Below, one piece after another: positions 19,679 to 30,151 of a stretch of DNA of 64,000 bases. Numbering within the stretch: position 1 is the stretch's first letter; each line of letters begins with the position of its first letter. Source of the stretch: Pseudomonas sp. CFBP13508 (lineage in GTDB: Bacteria > Pseudomonadota > Gammaproteobacteria > Pseudomonadales > Pseudomonadaceae); the NCBI RefSeq assembly GCF_005233515.1, contig NZ_QFZZ01000009.1, positions 62,001-126,000 on the forward strand, written 5' to 3'. The position numbers and the translations under genes were made by a program. The notes beneath the pieces were generated by a model. That model was not told the origin of the DNA. It was given only the letters and a program-made list of their open reading frames with translations, and searched no databases.

Positions 19679-20125
19679 TCAATGCTGCAACGCCGGCTGC
19701 TGCGCTCCATTGATCGGGATGCGCTTGGCTTTCGCCTCTTCCGGGATCACACGGAGCAGGTCGATGCTCAGCAGGCCGTTGCGCAGGGCAGCGTCCTTGA
19801 TCTCGATGTGATCAGCCAGACGGAACGACAGCTTGAAGGCTCGCTGAGCGATGCCTTGATGCAAGAACGTGACGCTTTCGTCGGTGTCACGTTTGCCGCC
19901 ACTGATGGTCAGCACACCCTTCTCGACTTGCAGGTCCAGGTCTTCTTCCTGGAAACCGGCGGCCGCAACGACGATACGGTATTGGTCATCACCGTGTTTT
20001 TCGACGTTGTAAGGTGGGTAGCTGCTGCCTGGCTCGTTGCGCAGGGCGGTTTCGAAAAGGTCGTTGAAACGGTCGAAACCTACCGAGGAACGGAACAGTG
20101 GTGCGAGAGAAAATGCAGTACTCAT
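19679..20125 (-). CDS. ibpA: Small heat shock protein, Hsp20/IbpA type
   Basis: The 148-residue protein holds unfolding proteins in a form that DnaK/ClpB can rescue. It starts with the IbpA-type N-terminus (TAFSLAPLFRSSVGFDRFNDLFE). An alpha-crystallin domain at about 38-125 includes NVEKHGDDQYRIVVAAAGF and the β-strand block FKLSFRLADHIEIKDAALRNGLL. The C-terminal IxI-type tail reads AKRIPI. The upstream region carries both a sigma-32 promoter and a ROSE-like thermometer, so transcription and translation are likely both heat-induced. The gene is monocistronic. Confidence 0.95.
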   Translation of the reverse strand: MSTAFSLAPLFRSSVGFDRFNDLFETALRNEPGSSYPPYNVEKHGDDQYRIVVAAAGFQEEDLDLQVEKGVLTISGGKRDTDESVTFLHQGIAQRAFKLSFRLADHIEIKDAALRNGLLSIDLLRVIPEEAKAKRIPINGAQQPALQH

Positions 20126-20192
20126 GATTCAAATCTCCTGAAAACAATCAGCAAGGTTTTGTGTCTCCGCGACCCGAATTCGGCATCGCGTA
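20126..20192 (-). promoter_or_regulatory. ROSE-like RNA thermometer in the ibpA 5' leader
   Basis: The leader places TTGCT (20154-20150) ten bases upstream of the ribosome binding site AGGAG (20139-20135). The TTGCT/AGGAG pairing with a G-G mismatch is the hallmark of ROSE thermometers, which hide the site at low temperature. ROSE elements upstream of ibpA are known in pseudomonads. I did not fold the whole leader. Confidence 0.7.
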
Positions 20193-20198
20193 ACCCTT

Positions 20199-20226
20199 AG
20201 ATAGGGACCGCTGTTTTGATTTCAAG
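20199..20226 (-). promoter_or_regulatory. Sigma-32 (RpoH) promoter of ibpA
   Basis: On the minus strand, CTTGAA (20226-20221) and CCCTATCT (20206-20199) are spaced by 14 bases. This is a close match to the RpoH consensus CTTGAAA-N(11-16)-CCCCATNT. The predicted start leaves a leader of roughly 65 bases. Confidence 0.8.
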
Positions 20227-20244
20227 AGAATATTTTGAGATTTT

Positions 20245-21204
20245 TTATGCGGCTTCGACGAGCGGCAATCCGAGCAGACGCGAGACTTGATCCGGCTCGG
20301 TTTCGCGGCGCAGAACGGTGAAAAGCTCGGCGGCTTCCGGGTAGTTGCGGGTCAGCATGGCCAGCCATTGCTTGAGGCGACCGGGCGATTGGCGCGCGGT
20401 CATTTGCGCTTTGGCCTGCAGCCAGAAGTCCCGAATCAGCGGCATCAGCTCGGCCCAGGTCATCTCGACGACCTCTTCGCCAGCGCGAGCCGCAGCGATC
20501 TGCCGAGCGAGATCCGGGCGGGAGACCAGACCCCGACCGAGCATAATGTCTTCCACGCCACTGATTTCGCGGCAACGGCGCCAGTCTTCGACGCTCCAGA
20601 TATCGCCGTTGGCGAACACCGGCACCTTGACCACGTCCTGCACGCGCGGGATCCACTCCCAATGAGCCGGCGGTTTGTAGCCGTCCATTTTCGTCCGCGC
20701 ATGTACGACGATGTGCTCTGCCCCGCCTTCGGCCAGCGCCGTGGCGCAGACCAGCGAGCCGTCAGGACTGTCGAAACCCAGGCGCATTTTCGCGGTAACC
20801 GGGATATGCGCCGGTACGGCGCGACGGACATGCTCGACGATCTGGTTGAGCAGCTCCGGCTCCTTCAGCAGCACGGCGCCGCCACGGGATTTGTTGACGG
20901 TCTTGGCCGGGCAGCCGAAGTTGAGGTCGATCACTTCAGAACCGAGCTCGCAGGCCAGAGCGGCGTTTTCCGCCAGGCACACCGGATCGGAACCGAGCAA
21001 TTGCACGCGCAGCGGCACGCCGGACGCGGTGCGAGCACCGTTGAGCAGCTCGGGGCCGAACTTGTGGAAATACGCCGGGGTGAGCAACTGGTCGTTGACC
21101 CGAATGAATTCGGTCACGCACCAGTCGATGCCGCCAACGCGGGTCAGCACGTCGCGCAGGATGTCGTCGACCAACCCTTCCATGGGCGCCAGAGCAATTT
21201 GCAT
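20245..21204 (-). CDS. dusC: tRNA-dihydrouridine(16) synthase DusC
   Basis: This FMN enzyme reduces uridine 16 of tRNA with NADPH. The 319-residue protein begins LAPMEGLVDDILRDVLT, with the FMN-binding start of the TIM barrel. It carries the catalytic Cys in DLNFGCPAKTVNKSRGGAVLL (about residue 98) and PVTAKMRLGF. FANGDIWSVED and MLGRGLVSRPDL fall in the phosphate-binding region. The VDDILRDVLTRVGGIDWCVTEF N-terminus is typical of DusC rather than DusA or DusB. It stands alone between ibpA and a REP pair. Confidence 0.94.
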   Translation of the reverse strand: MQIALAPMEGLVDDILRDVLTRVGGIDWCVTEFIRVNDQLLTPAYFHKFGPELLNGARTASGVPLRVQLLGSDPVCLAENAALACELGSEVIDLNFGCPAKTVNKSRGGAVLLKEPELLNQIVEHVRRAVPAHIPVTAKMRLGFDSPDGSLVCATALAEGGAEHIVVHARTKMDGYKPPAHWEWIPRVQDVVKVPVFANGDIWSVEDWRRCREISGVEDIMLGRGLVSRPDLARQIAAARAGEEVVEMTWAELMPLIRDFWLQAKAQMTARQSPGRLKQWLAMLTRNYPEAAELFTVLRRETEPDQVSRLLGLPLVEAA

Positions 21205-21281
21205 GGGGAAACACTACTTGAAGAAAAAACGTGCGGCAGTTTACTGGATATCGCCCAAATCCGCAGAACTACACATATCTC

Positions 21282-21370
21282 TGTGGGAGCGAGCCTGCTC
21301 GCGAAGACGGTCTTTCAGCTCATGCATGCGTGACTGACCTGACGCTTTCGCGAGCAGGCTCGCTCCCACA
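21282..21370. repeat. REP inverted pair
   Basis: Two REP copies face each other with a spacer of about 41 bp between dusC and the thioesterase gene. Confidence 0.9.
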
Positions 21371-21379
21371 GGGTGAGAT

Positions 21380-21823
21380 TTACATCGCCTCTGCAATCTG
21401 GATCGCCGGGCCATAGCCTTCGATGAATTCCGCCGGCATGCGCTTCGGCTTGCCGGTCGACAGTTCGATGCACACAAACGTGGTCTGCGCGCGCAGCAGG
21501 GTGGCGTTGTCGCTGGGGCGTTTGAGCTGGAAGTGCCGGGTCATTTTCAAGCGCTGATCCCAGTCGACGATCCAGGTCGCCAGTTGCAGTTCATCACCTT
21601 CATAGGCGGCGGCCAGGTAATCGATTTCGTGGCGGACAACGGCCATCGCCCGATCCAGTCGCCGGTATTCGACCAGGTCCAGGCCGAGGCGCTGCGAATG
21701 GCGCCAGGCGCAGCGCTCGAGCCAGGTCACGTACACCGCGTTATTGGCGTGCCCGAGCCCGTCGATGTCTTCGGCGCCTACTTGCAGATCAATGGTAAAC
21801 GGCGTTGCCCGATCCCAGCCCAT
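21380..21823 (-). CDS. Hotdog-fold acyl-CoA thioesterase
   Basis: The 147-residue protein fits the YbgC/4HBT family. VGAEDIDGLGHANNAVYVTWLE carries the catalytic Asp and the active-site helix start at about residues 15-35, and EIDYLAAAYEGDEL and TTFVCIELSTGKPKRMP follow. I use the ATG at 21823 because homology begins there; the frame is open further upstream but reads into the neighbouring gene. The substrate is not predictable. It follows an alpha/beta hydrolase gene by 46 bases, and the two may be co-transcribed with the TetR gene. Confidence 0.88.
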   Translation of the reverse strand: MGWDRATPFTIDLQVGAEDIDGLGHANNAVYVTWLERCAWRHSQRLGLDLVEYRRLDRAMAVVRHEIDYLAAAYEGDELQLATWIVDWDQRLKMTRHFQLKRPSDNATLLRAQTTFVCIELSTGKPKRMPAEFIEGYGPAIQIAEAM

Positions 21824-21869
21824 GCCCCACTCCCGGTCAAAGTATTCAACCGGGGCAGTGTAACGGAGC

Positions 21870-22703
21870 TCAGGCCGATTGGCGCGCCTGAAGGCTGCGA
21901 CCGGCAAGCAGTGATAACACACCATCAATCACTCGAGGGTCGGCCAGCACGCGTTGATGGCCGCCGCTTTCCAGACGCAGCAGGCGGCTGTCGAACCAGG
22001 CTTCGTGAATCAATTGCGATTCCTTGACCGAGACGAAGTTGTCGTCCTCGGCATGCACGATCAGGCCGGGCATATCCAGTTGATAGTGGGCCACGTCCAG
22101 CGTCGCAGCGCGCATGCCGACGTCCTGCTCGACCTGACGAATGAACGCAGAACGCGCGCGCGGCGGCATGCCGACCATGCGCGCGAATCCGCGCAGTACG
22201 CCGAGGATCCGCGACGGTGCGGCAATGCTGACCAAGGTTTCGGTGCGCAGACCCAATTGCACGGCGAGCATCGCGCTGGCGCCGCCCATGGAATGGCCGA
22301 TAACCGCTTGCAGCGGCGGCAATTCGGCAGCCGCTTCGAGCATGGCGCGGGCGAACAGCACTACATTGGCTTCTCGCCCAGGGGAGCGACCGTGAGCCGG
22401 ACCGTCGAGCGCGACGACGGTATAGCCGGCATCGACCAGAGCATTGATCAGCGAGGCGAATTGCGTTGGCCGCCCTTCCCAACCATGCATCAGCAGCACC
22501 GTAGGGCCTTGGCCCCAGCGCAGCGCCGACAGGCCGAAGCGCAACGTGATGCGTTCGGAGCTGGCCAACAGCGGCAGCTCCCAATCCCGCAACGGCAGCG
22601 CCCGTGGCGTCATGAATGCCAGGCGCATTTTGCTCGCCACCAGTTTCGGTGCAAACCAGCCCAAGGTACCGTTAACGCCACGAACCCACTTCAACGCGTT
22701 CAT
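21870..22703 (-). CDS. Alpha/beta hydrolase
   Basis: The 277-residue protein shows the alpha/beta hydrolase pattern. The oxyanion region is VLLMHGWEGRPTQF (about 72), and a nucleophile elbow GHSMGGASAML places Ser near 145. A late HAEDDNFVS holds the probable acid, and the catalytic His is likely in SGGHQRVLADPRV. No lid domain or signal peptide is obvious. It lies 30 bases downstream of the TetR gene on the same strand and is probably controlled by it. The substrate is unknown. Confidence 0.87.
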   Translation of the reverse strand: MNALKWVRGVNGTLGWFAPKLVASKMRLAFMTPRALPLRDWELPLLASSERITLRFGLSALRWGQGPTVLLMHGWEGRPTQFASLINALVDAGYTVVALDGPAHGRSPGREANVVLFARAMLEAAAELPPLQAVIGHSMGGASAMLAVQLGLRTETLVSIAAPSRILGVLRGFARMVGMPPRARSAFIRQVEQDVGMRAATLDVAHYQLDMPGLIVHAEDDNFVSVKESQLIHEAWFDSRLLRLESGGHQRVLADPRVIDGVLSLLAGRSLQARQSA

Positions 22704-22733
22704 CGCACTCTCCTCAGGCTTGTTGCCTTCAGG

Positions 22734-23273
22734 TCAACGCACCGCCGACTTGGCAGCGCGCAGCAATCGATCGGATAACTCTCCCGGACCCAGCGCTCTG
22801 GCCAAGGCCAGACCACCGACCATCAACGCGACATCGGCCAGAGCCTTGTCGGTGTCTTCAGGGCTGGCCGCCAGTTGCGCGACCATCAGCTCCAGATGCT
22901 CGTTCAGTGCAATGCGGAACGACTCTGGCAGACGGCCCAGCTCGCCAATAGACGCCGGAATCGGGCATGCGGCTTCGCTGGAATCACGGTGTTTGCGCGA
23001 CAGGTAGAACGCAGCCACCAAAGCGCGACGCTCTTCGCCGGTCAGATCGGCGTCCATGTCGGCAATCAGGTCGCGACGGCGGCCCAGCAGTTGCTTGAAC
23101 GCTTCGAGCATCATCGCGTCCTTGCTTTCGAAGTGTGCGTAGAAACCGCCGACGGTCAGGCCGGCGGCGCCCATCACTTCGCCCACGCTCGGGTCTGCCG
23201 GGCCGCGCTGAATCAACGCGGCGCTGGCAGCCTTGAGGATGCGTTCGCGGGTTTGAGCTTTTTTATCGTTCAT
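22734..23273 (-). CDS. TetR family transcriptional repressor
   Basis: The 179-residue protein has an N-terminal TetR helix-turn-helix (TRERILKAASAALIQRGPAD…GLTVGGFYAHFESKDAMM, residues 8-57) and a C-terminal ligand domain of the TetR_C type. It is the first gene of a minus-strand set with the hydrolase and thioesterase. A strong palindrome sits 25 bases upstream of its start, as expected for autoregulation. The ligand is unknown. Confidence 0.9.
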   Translation of the reverse strand: MNDKKAQTRERILKAASAALIQRGPADPSVGEVMGAAGLTVGGFYAHFESKDAMMLEAFKQLLGRRRDLIADMDADLTGEERRALVAAFYLSRKHRDSSEAACPIPASIGELGRLPESFRIALNEHLELMVAQLAASPEDTDKALADVALMVGGLALARALGPGELSDRLLRAAKSAVR

Positions 23274-23297
23274 CGTTGCCTCCGAATATTACGACTA

Positions 23298-23322
23298 GAA
23301 TATTATTCGCATAATAATATTC
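23298..23322. promoter_or_regulatory. Probable TetR operator palindrome
   Basis: Perfect 10-bp arms GAATATTATT and AATAATATTC flank a 5-bp centre, directly upstream of the TetR gene. An AT-rich perfect palindrome in this place is a typical TetR autoregulatory site. Confidence 0.7.
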
Positions 23323-23397
23323 CGCAAGTCATGAATATGACCGCTGGTCTGAAGCACAGTGTAAGGAAAAAGGAGAGTTGGCCAAACGCCAGACAAA

Positions 23398-23430
23398 CAA
23401 AAGGGCCATTCAATAATTGAATGACCCTTA
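23398..23430 (-). terminator. Terminator of the tRNA cluster
   Basis: On the minus strand, AAGGGTCATTCAAT pairs with ATTGAATGGCCCTT and is followed by TTTGTTTG. It lies downstream of the four-tRNA block. Confidence 0.75.
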
Positions 23431-23455
23431 TAAAATCCCGCAGAGCGGGTAATCG

Positions 23456-23531
23456 TGGCGTCCCCTAGGGGACTCGAACCCCTGTTACCGCCGTGAAAGG
23501 GCGGTGTCCTAGGCCACTAGACGAAGGGGAC
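23456..23531 (-). tRNA. tRNA-Glu (TTC), copy 2 in transcription order
   Basis: The 76-base gene includes an encoded CCA end. The anticodon stem CCGCC/GGCGG holds loop CTTTCAC, so the anticodon is TTC. The acceptor GTCCCCT pairs with AGGGGAC. Confidence 0.95.
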
Positions 23532-23611
23532 ACAAACCCTTCTATACAACTGATCAGTGCTGAGAGCTGATCGATTCAAGGCCGGTGTGGCCAGACCTTG
23601 AACTGTAAAAT

Positions 23612-23687
23612 TGGTGGAGCTAAGCGGGATCGAACCGCTGACCTCCTGCATGCCATGCAGGCGCTCTCCCAGCTGAGCTATAGCCCC
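23612..23687 (-). tRNA. tRNA-Ala (GGC), copy 2 in transcription order
   Basis: The 76-base gene includes CCA. The anticodon stem CCTGC/GCAGG holds loop ATGGCAT, so the anticodon is GGC. The T-arm contains GGTTCGATCC. Confidence 0.95.
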
Positions 23688-23740
23688 GGATTTTTCGCCT
23701 CACGGCGGAGTGATCTCTTGCAACATCACTTCTGTAAAAC

Positions 23741-23816
23741 TGGCGTCCCCTAGGGGACTCGAACCCCTGTTACCGCCGTGAAAGGGCGGTGTCCTAGGCC
23801 ACTAGACGAAGGGGAC
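23741..23816 (-). tRNA. tRNA-Glu (TTC), copy 1 in transcription order
   Basis: The gene is identical in sequence to the tRNA-Glu at 23456-23531, with an encoded CCA. It is part of a tandem Glu-Ala duplication. Confidence 0.95.
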
Positions 23817-23895
23817 GCAAACCCTTCTATACAACTGATCAACGCTGAGTGTTGATCGCTTCAAGGCCGGTGTGGCCAGACCTCGAAGTGTAAAT

Positions 23896-23971
<76 letters not shown>

Positions 23972-24117
23972 TCATCGCTGAGGACGGGGCGAATCTTAAG
24001 GGCGTATCGAAAGCCTGTCAAACTTATTTTTGAAAAATTTCAAAATTTTTTGCCGGGATAACAATCACTTACCGCCCTCCCCCGTAAAACCGGGCGGTTT
24101 GCAACGCGGGCAGACCT

Positions 24118-24200
24118 GCAGGAGCTGGCGCAGCCTGCGATCTTTTGACTTTGCCTTTTGAAAACAAGATCAAAAGATCGTAGCCTGCGGCAGCTCCTAC
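24118..24200. repeat. GATC-arm intergenic repeat
   Basis: An imperfect palindrome runs from GGAGCTGGCGCAGCC through TGCGATCTTTTGA and CAAAAGATCG to GCGGCAGCTCCTAC. Related copies occur at 29566-29684 and 62690-62782. It lies between the tRNA block and gltX, just past the gltX stop, and may also act as its terminator. Confidence 0.75.
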
Positions 24201-24216
24201 CAAGAAGCAAAAGCGT

Positions 24217-25698
24217 TTAGACGATAGAGCCCAAGAGCTTTTCCCATTCCTTGTTTTCTTTCTTCGACACGCCGCCCAGCAGGTCAATCGCCTGTCGCAG
24301 GCGGAAACGGGTGAGATCCGGGCCGAGGATTTCCATCGCATCGAGCACCGACACCGAACTGGCCTGCCCGGTGATCGCAGCAAACATCAGCGGCATGGCG
24401 TCGCGCAGTTTCAGCTCGAGGGATTCGACCACCGCCTGAATCGTCGCGGTGATGCTGTCCTTCTCCCACTGCCGCAGACTTTCCAGTTTCCACAGGATCA
24501 ACTGCATCAACTGGCGAACCTGATCGCCGGAGAGCTTTTTCGACTCGAACAGCCTGGCGTCCGGATTAACGCCGCCGGCAAAGAAGAACCCCGCCAGCGG
24601 TGCAACCTGGCTGAACGTTTCAACCCGGCCCTGCACGTGCGGCGCGATCTTCATCATGTAGTCGGAATTGAACGCCCACTTCTGCACGCGGGCGGCAAAC
24701 TCTTCGACCGGCAGATCGCGCAGCCACTGGCCGTTGAGCCACGACAGCTTCTCGATGTCGAAAATCGGCCCGCCGAGGGAGACACGCTTGAGGTCGAAGT
24801 TGTCGACCATTTCCTGCAGCGAGAACTTCTCGCGCTCGTCCGGCATCGACCAGCCCATGCGCCCGAGGTAGTTGAGCATCGCTTCCGGCATGAAGCCCAT
24901 GCGCTCGTAGAACGTCACCGAGGTCGGGTTCTTGCGCTTGGACAGCTTGCTCTTGTCCGGGTTACGCAGCAGCGGCATGTAGCACAGCTCTGGTTGTTCC
25001 CAGCCGAAGTATTCGTACAGCAAAATCAGTTTCGGTGCCGATGGCAGCCATTCTTCGCCACGCAGCACGTGGGTGATGCCCATCAGATGGTCATCGACGA
25101 CGTTGGCGAGGAAGTACGTCGGCAGGCCGTCGGTCTTCATCAGCACCTGCATGTCCATACGATCCCACGGGATCTCGACGTCACCACGGAGCATGTCCGG
25201 CACCACGCAGACGCCTTCGCTCGGCACCTTCATGCGAATCACGTGCGGTTCGCCAGCAGCCAGGCGCGCCGCGACTTCTTCCTTCGACAGCAACAGTGCG
25301 CGACCGTCGTAACGTGGAGTTTCGCCGCGAGCCATTTGCTCGGCGCGCATCTGGTCCAGCTCTTCAGCAGTGCAGAAGCACGGGAACGCATGGCCCATGT
25401 CGACCAGTTGCTGGCAGTAGTTCTGGTAGATATCGCCGCGCTCGCTCTGCCGATATGGGCCGTGCGGGCCGCCGACGTCCGGGCCTTCGCTCCAGTCGAT
25501 GCCGAGCCAGCGCAGGGCGTCGAAGATCTGCTGTTCGGACTCGCGGGTCGAACGCAACTGATCGGTGTCTTCGATGCGCAGGATGAACTCACCGCCGTGC
25601 TGCTTGGCAAAGCAGTAGTTGAACAATGCGATGTAAGCGGTACCTACGTGGGGGTCCCCGGTAGGCGATGGCGCGATGCGAGTGCGGACGGTGGTCAT
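24217..25698 (-). CDS. gltX: Glutamyl-tRNA synthetase
   Basis: GltX charges tRNA-Glu and is a class I synthetase. The 493-residue product starts MTTVRTRIAPSPTGDPHVGTAY, with the HIGH-type motif as PHVG, and carries the KMSKS-type motif as KLSKRKNP near residue 243. I chose the ATG at 25698 because the enzyme normally begins there; the frame extends 11 codons upstream. It lies next to two tRNA-Glu genes on the same strand, a common placement in pseudomonads. Confidence 0.97.
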   Translation of the reverse strand: MTTVRTRIAPSPTGDPHVGTAYIALFNYCFAKQHGGEFILRIEDTDQLRSTRESEQQIFDALRWLGIDWSEGPDVGGPHGPYRQSERGDIYQNYCQQLVDMGHAFPCFCTAEELDQMRAEQMARGETPRYDGRALLLSKEEVAARLAAGEPHVIRMKVPSEGVCVVPDMLRGDVEIPWDRMDMQVLMKTDGLPTYFLANVVDDHLMGITHVLRGEEWLPSAPKLILLYEYFGWEQPELCYMPLLRNPDKSKLSKRKNPTSVTFYERMGFMPEAMLNYLGRMGWSMPDEREKFSLQEMVDNFDLKRVSLGGPIFDIEKLSWLNGQWLRDLPVEEFAARVQKWAFNSDYMMKIAPHVQGRVETFSQVAPLAGFFFAGGVNPDARLFESKKLSGDQVRQLMQLILWKLESLRQWEKDSITATIQAVVESLELKLRDAMPLMFAAITGQASSVSVLDAMEILGPDLTRFRLRQAIDLLGGVSKKENKEWEKLLGSIV

Positions 25699-25827
25699 GG
25701 CATGTCTCGAAAAGAATGAAAAGCAAAACAATCAAGCGGCGAATGGTAACAGGCGACACCCGCCCCGCTCCAGCGGGCAGGGCATTTAAGCCGGAAGCCC
25801 TAAGGCCTTCCGATTGTGTGAAGGCCA

Positions 25828-25892
25828 TTCGCGAGCAGGCTCGCTCCCACAGGAATATGCAATTGCTATGTGGGAGCGAGCCTGCTCGCGAA
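25828..25892. repeat. REP inverted pair
   Basis: Two facing REP copies lie between uvrB and gltX. Confidence 0.9.
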
Positions 25893-25915
25893 GAGGCCCG
25901 GCAAGGCGATCAAGA

Positions 25916-27931
<2,016 letters not shown>

Positions 27932-28268
27932 ACACACCTCTGGAATCGCGGCGTTCCGCGTCAGACGGAACACCACGAGGACGACCGCAAACGACCGATG
28001 TCGCGCAAGAAAAAACCTGGATTGTGCTGAATGTGGTGGCGATTGCCTGACCTTTCAAGGCAAACGTCCTACATCCGGTAAAGAATCTGACAAAGTCAAT
28101 CGACTAACGGTCCAGAAATAATCGGAAAAACTTACCGTAAAAGCCGATTCGCCTGTCGCCATTGCGCGGTGATGGCCTCTATACTAGCTCCCCGTTTGTG
28201 CACCGCTCTAGTGCATTCGGCTGGAGCGCTACACGTCCCTCCACTCTCCATTCAGAGCCGCCGTAATA
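27932..28268. other. Divergent intergenic region uvrB / aminotransferase
   Basis: The 337-bp gap must hold both promoters. A TATACT -10-like hexamer lies at 28180-28185 for the plus-strand gene, with only a weak -35. I see no CTGT-N8-ACAG LexA site, no REP copy and no convincing small gene here. Confidence 0.5.
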
Positions 28269-29465
28269 ATGAGCCTGTTCTCCGCTGTCGAAATGGCACC
28301 CCGCGATCCAATCCTGGGCCTCAACGAAGCATTCAACGCCGATACCCGGACCACCAAGGTCAACCTGGGCGTGGGCGTGTACTGCAACGAAGAGGGGCGA
28401 ATTCCACTGCTGCGTGCGGTGATCGAAGCCGAGACGATTCGCGTCGCGCAACACGCTTCGCGCGGTTACCTGCCGATCGATGGCATCGCTGCCTACGACC
28501 AAGCCGTGCAGAAACTGCTGTTCGGCAACGATTCGCCGCTGATCAGCGCCGGTCGCGTCATCACCACTCAGGCCGTCGGCGGGACTGGCGCACTGAAAAT
28601 CGGTGCCGACTTCCTCAAGCAACTGCTGCCGAACGCCGTCGTGGCGATCAGCGACCCGAGCTGGGAAAACCACCGCGCACTGTTCGAAACCGCTGGTTTC
28701 CCGGTGCAGAACTACCGTTACTACGACGCTGCCACCCATGACGTTAACCGTGCCGGCATGCTCGACGACCTCAACGCCCTGCCGAACGGCTCGATCGTTG
28801 TCCTGCATGCTTGCTGCCACAACCCGACCGGCGTCGACCTGACCCCGGCGGACTGGAACAAGGTGCTGGAAGTGGTCAAGGCCAAAGGTCACGTGCCGTT
28901 CCTCGACATGGCTTACCAGGGTTTCGGCGACGGCATCGACGAAGACGCCGCCGCTGTGCGCCTCTTCGCCGAATCCGGCCTGACCTTTTTCGTCTCGAGC
29001 TCGTTCTCCAAATCGTTCTCGCTATACGGCGAACGCGTTGGCGCACTGTCGATCATCAGCGAATCGAAAGAAGAAAGCGCGCGCGTGCTGTCGCAGGTCA
29101 AGCGCGTGATCCGCACCAACTACTCCAACCCGCCGACCCACGGCGCCAGCATCGTTGCTGCGGTGCTCAACAGCCCGGAACTGCGCGCGCAGTGGGAAGC
29201 CGAGCTGGCCGAGATGCGTCTGCGTATTCGCGGCATGCGCGAACAGATGGTTGCCCTGCTGGCGGAAAAAGCGCCGGGCCGCGATTTCAGCTTCGTTGGT
29301 CGTCAGCGCGGCATGTTCTCCTACTCCGGCCTGACCACTGAACAAGTGCATCGCCTGCGCAACGAGTTCGGCATCTACGCCCTGGACACCGGCCGCATCT
29401 GCGTGGCCGCGCTGAACCAGAGCAACATCAAGGCTGTGACGGACGCGATCGTTCAGGTCATCTGA
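28269..29465 (+). CDS. Aromatic amino acid aminotransferase (class I)
   Basis: This PLP enzyme of the AspC/TyrB type has 398 residues. It begins LFSAVEMAPRDPILGLNEAF and contains KVNLGVGVYCNEEGRIPLL and the CCHNPTGVDLT cofactor region. The Schiff-base lysine is in SSSFSKSFSLYGERVG at about residue 246, and the C-terminal substrate Arg region is LDTGRICVAALN. Overall sequence fits TyrB-like enzymes that make or degrade Tyr and Phe and may also accept aspartate. It is divergent from uvrB and ends at a clear terminator. Confidence 0.92.
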   Translation: MSLFSAVEMAPRDPILGLNEAFNADTRTTKVNLGVGVYCNEEGRIPLLRAVIEAETIRVAQHASRGYLPIDGIAAYDQAVQKLLFGNDSPLISAGRVITTQAVGGTGALKIGADFLKQLLPNAVVAISDPSWENHRALFETAGFPVQNYRYYDAATHDVNRAGMLDDLNALPNGSIVVLHACCHNPTGVDLTPADWNKVLEVVKAKGHVPFLDMAYQGFGDGIDEDAAAVRLFAESGLTFFVSSSFSKSFSLYGERVGALSIISESKEESARVLSQVKRVIRTNYSNPPTHGASIVAAVLNSPELRAQWEAELAEMRLRIRGMREQMVALLAEKAPGRDFSFVGRQRGMFSYSGLTTEQVHRLRNEFGIYALDTGRICVAALNQSNIKAVTDAIVQVI

Positions 29466-29484
29466 TTTCGGCCAGTGATGAAAA

Positions 29485-29514
29485 ACGGGAAGCCTTTTCG
29501 GCTTCCCGTTTTTA
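29485..29514 (+). terminator. Rho-independent terminator of the aminotransferase gene
   Basis: ACGGGAAGCC pairs with GGCTTCCCGT across loop TTTTC, followed by a T run. It begins about 20 bases after the stop. Confidence 0.9.
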
Positions 29515-29565
29515 TTTGTCTCTGGAAACGCCTTGCAACCTCTAGACTGCACACAATTCAGAACC

Positions 29566-29684
29566 GTAGGAGCTCGTAGGAGCTGACGAGTGAAACGAGG
29601 CTGCGATCTTTTGATCTTGTTTTTTAAGATCAAGATCAAGATCAAGAGCAAGATCAAAAGATCGCAGCGTTCCGCAGCTCCTAC
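29566..29684. repeat. GATC-arm intergenic repeat with an internal hexamer run
   Basis: It belongs to the same family as 24118-24200. The outer arms GTAGGAGCT and AGCTCCTAC flank TGCGATCTTTTGATC and GATCAAAAGATCGCA. The centre has expanded into GATCAA hexamers (about 29627-29659). It lies between the aminotransferase and a small membrane protein gene. Confidence 0.8.
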
Positions 29685-29723
29685 CGGTTTTGTGTACACC
29701 CGAGATTTTTGAAGAGAACCCAC

Positions 29724-29924
29724 ATGAAAAACGACAACCTGCGCGCTGACCGTGACGACCTGGATGATTTCATCCCGCGCGCTCCGGCCAAGCGTGAAAA
29801 AAGCCTGGTGCTGCAAGTCGCCACCGGGGTATTCCTCGGTGGCCTGGCCCTGTGGCTCGTGCAACTGGCGGCGACGGCGGCCTATGCCAAGCTAATGCTC
29901 GGCACGATTACCTTCGGCAGTTAA
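29724..29924 (+). CDS. Small membrane protein, function unknown
   Basis: The 66-residue protein has a charged N-terminal half rich in Asp, Arg and Lys (KNDNLRADRDDLDDFIPRAP). One hydrophobic segment follows at about residues 30-55 (VATGVFLGGLALWLVQLAAT). I chose the ATG at 29724, which is preceded by GAAGAGAAC, rather than a TTG at 29709. Its stop overlaps the stop of the opposite-strand gene (shared TTAA at 29921-29924). I do not recognise a family. Confidence 0.7.
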   Translation: MKNDNLRADRDDLDDFIPRAPAKREKSLVLQVATGVFLGGLALWLVQLAATAAYAKLMLGTITFGS

Positions 29925-30151
29925 GCCAGCTCGGCCGAGCGCTGGGTGGCGGCGTCGTCGTAAATCACATACAGCGATTCGGCGACCTGGCTCTTGATGG
30001 CCTTGCTGCTTTCGAGGCCGAGGACAAAACCTTCAGCCTTGCCGCCAGCGCGGTTCAATTCTTCGGCGGTGCTTGCACCGGCGATTGCATCGAAAAGTTT
30101 TTCGGCGTGCGGGCCGATGCCTTTGGGCAGGCTGATCTGTGTGGTGCTCAT
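29921..30151 (-). CDS. Small hypothetical protein, 76 residues
   Basis: The protein MSTTQISLPKGIGPHAEKLF… is mildly acidic and helical, with no signal peptide or membrane segment. GAGGTG lies just upstream of the ATG at 30151. A 12-codon ORF (MIQITRNTEVLA) ends on the same ATGA, so translation may be coupled to it. It is convergent with the small membrane protein gene and its stop overlaps that gene. I do not recognise a family. Confidence 0.65.
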   Translation of the reverse strand: MSTTQISLPKGIGPHAEKLFDAIAGASTAEELNRAGGKAEGFVLGLESSKAIKSQVAESLYVIYDDAATQRSAELA

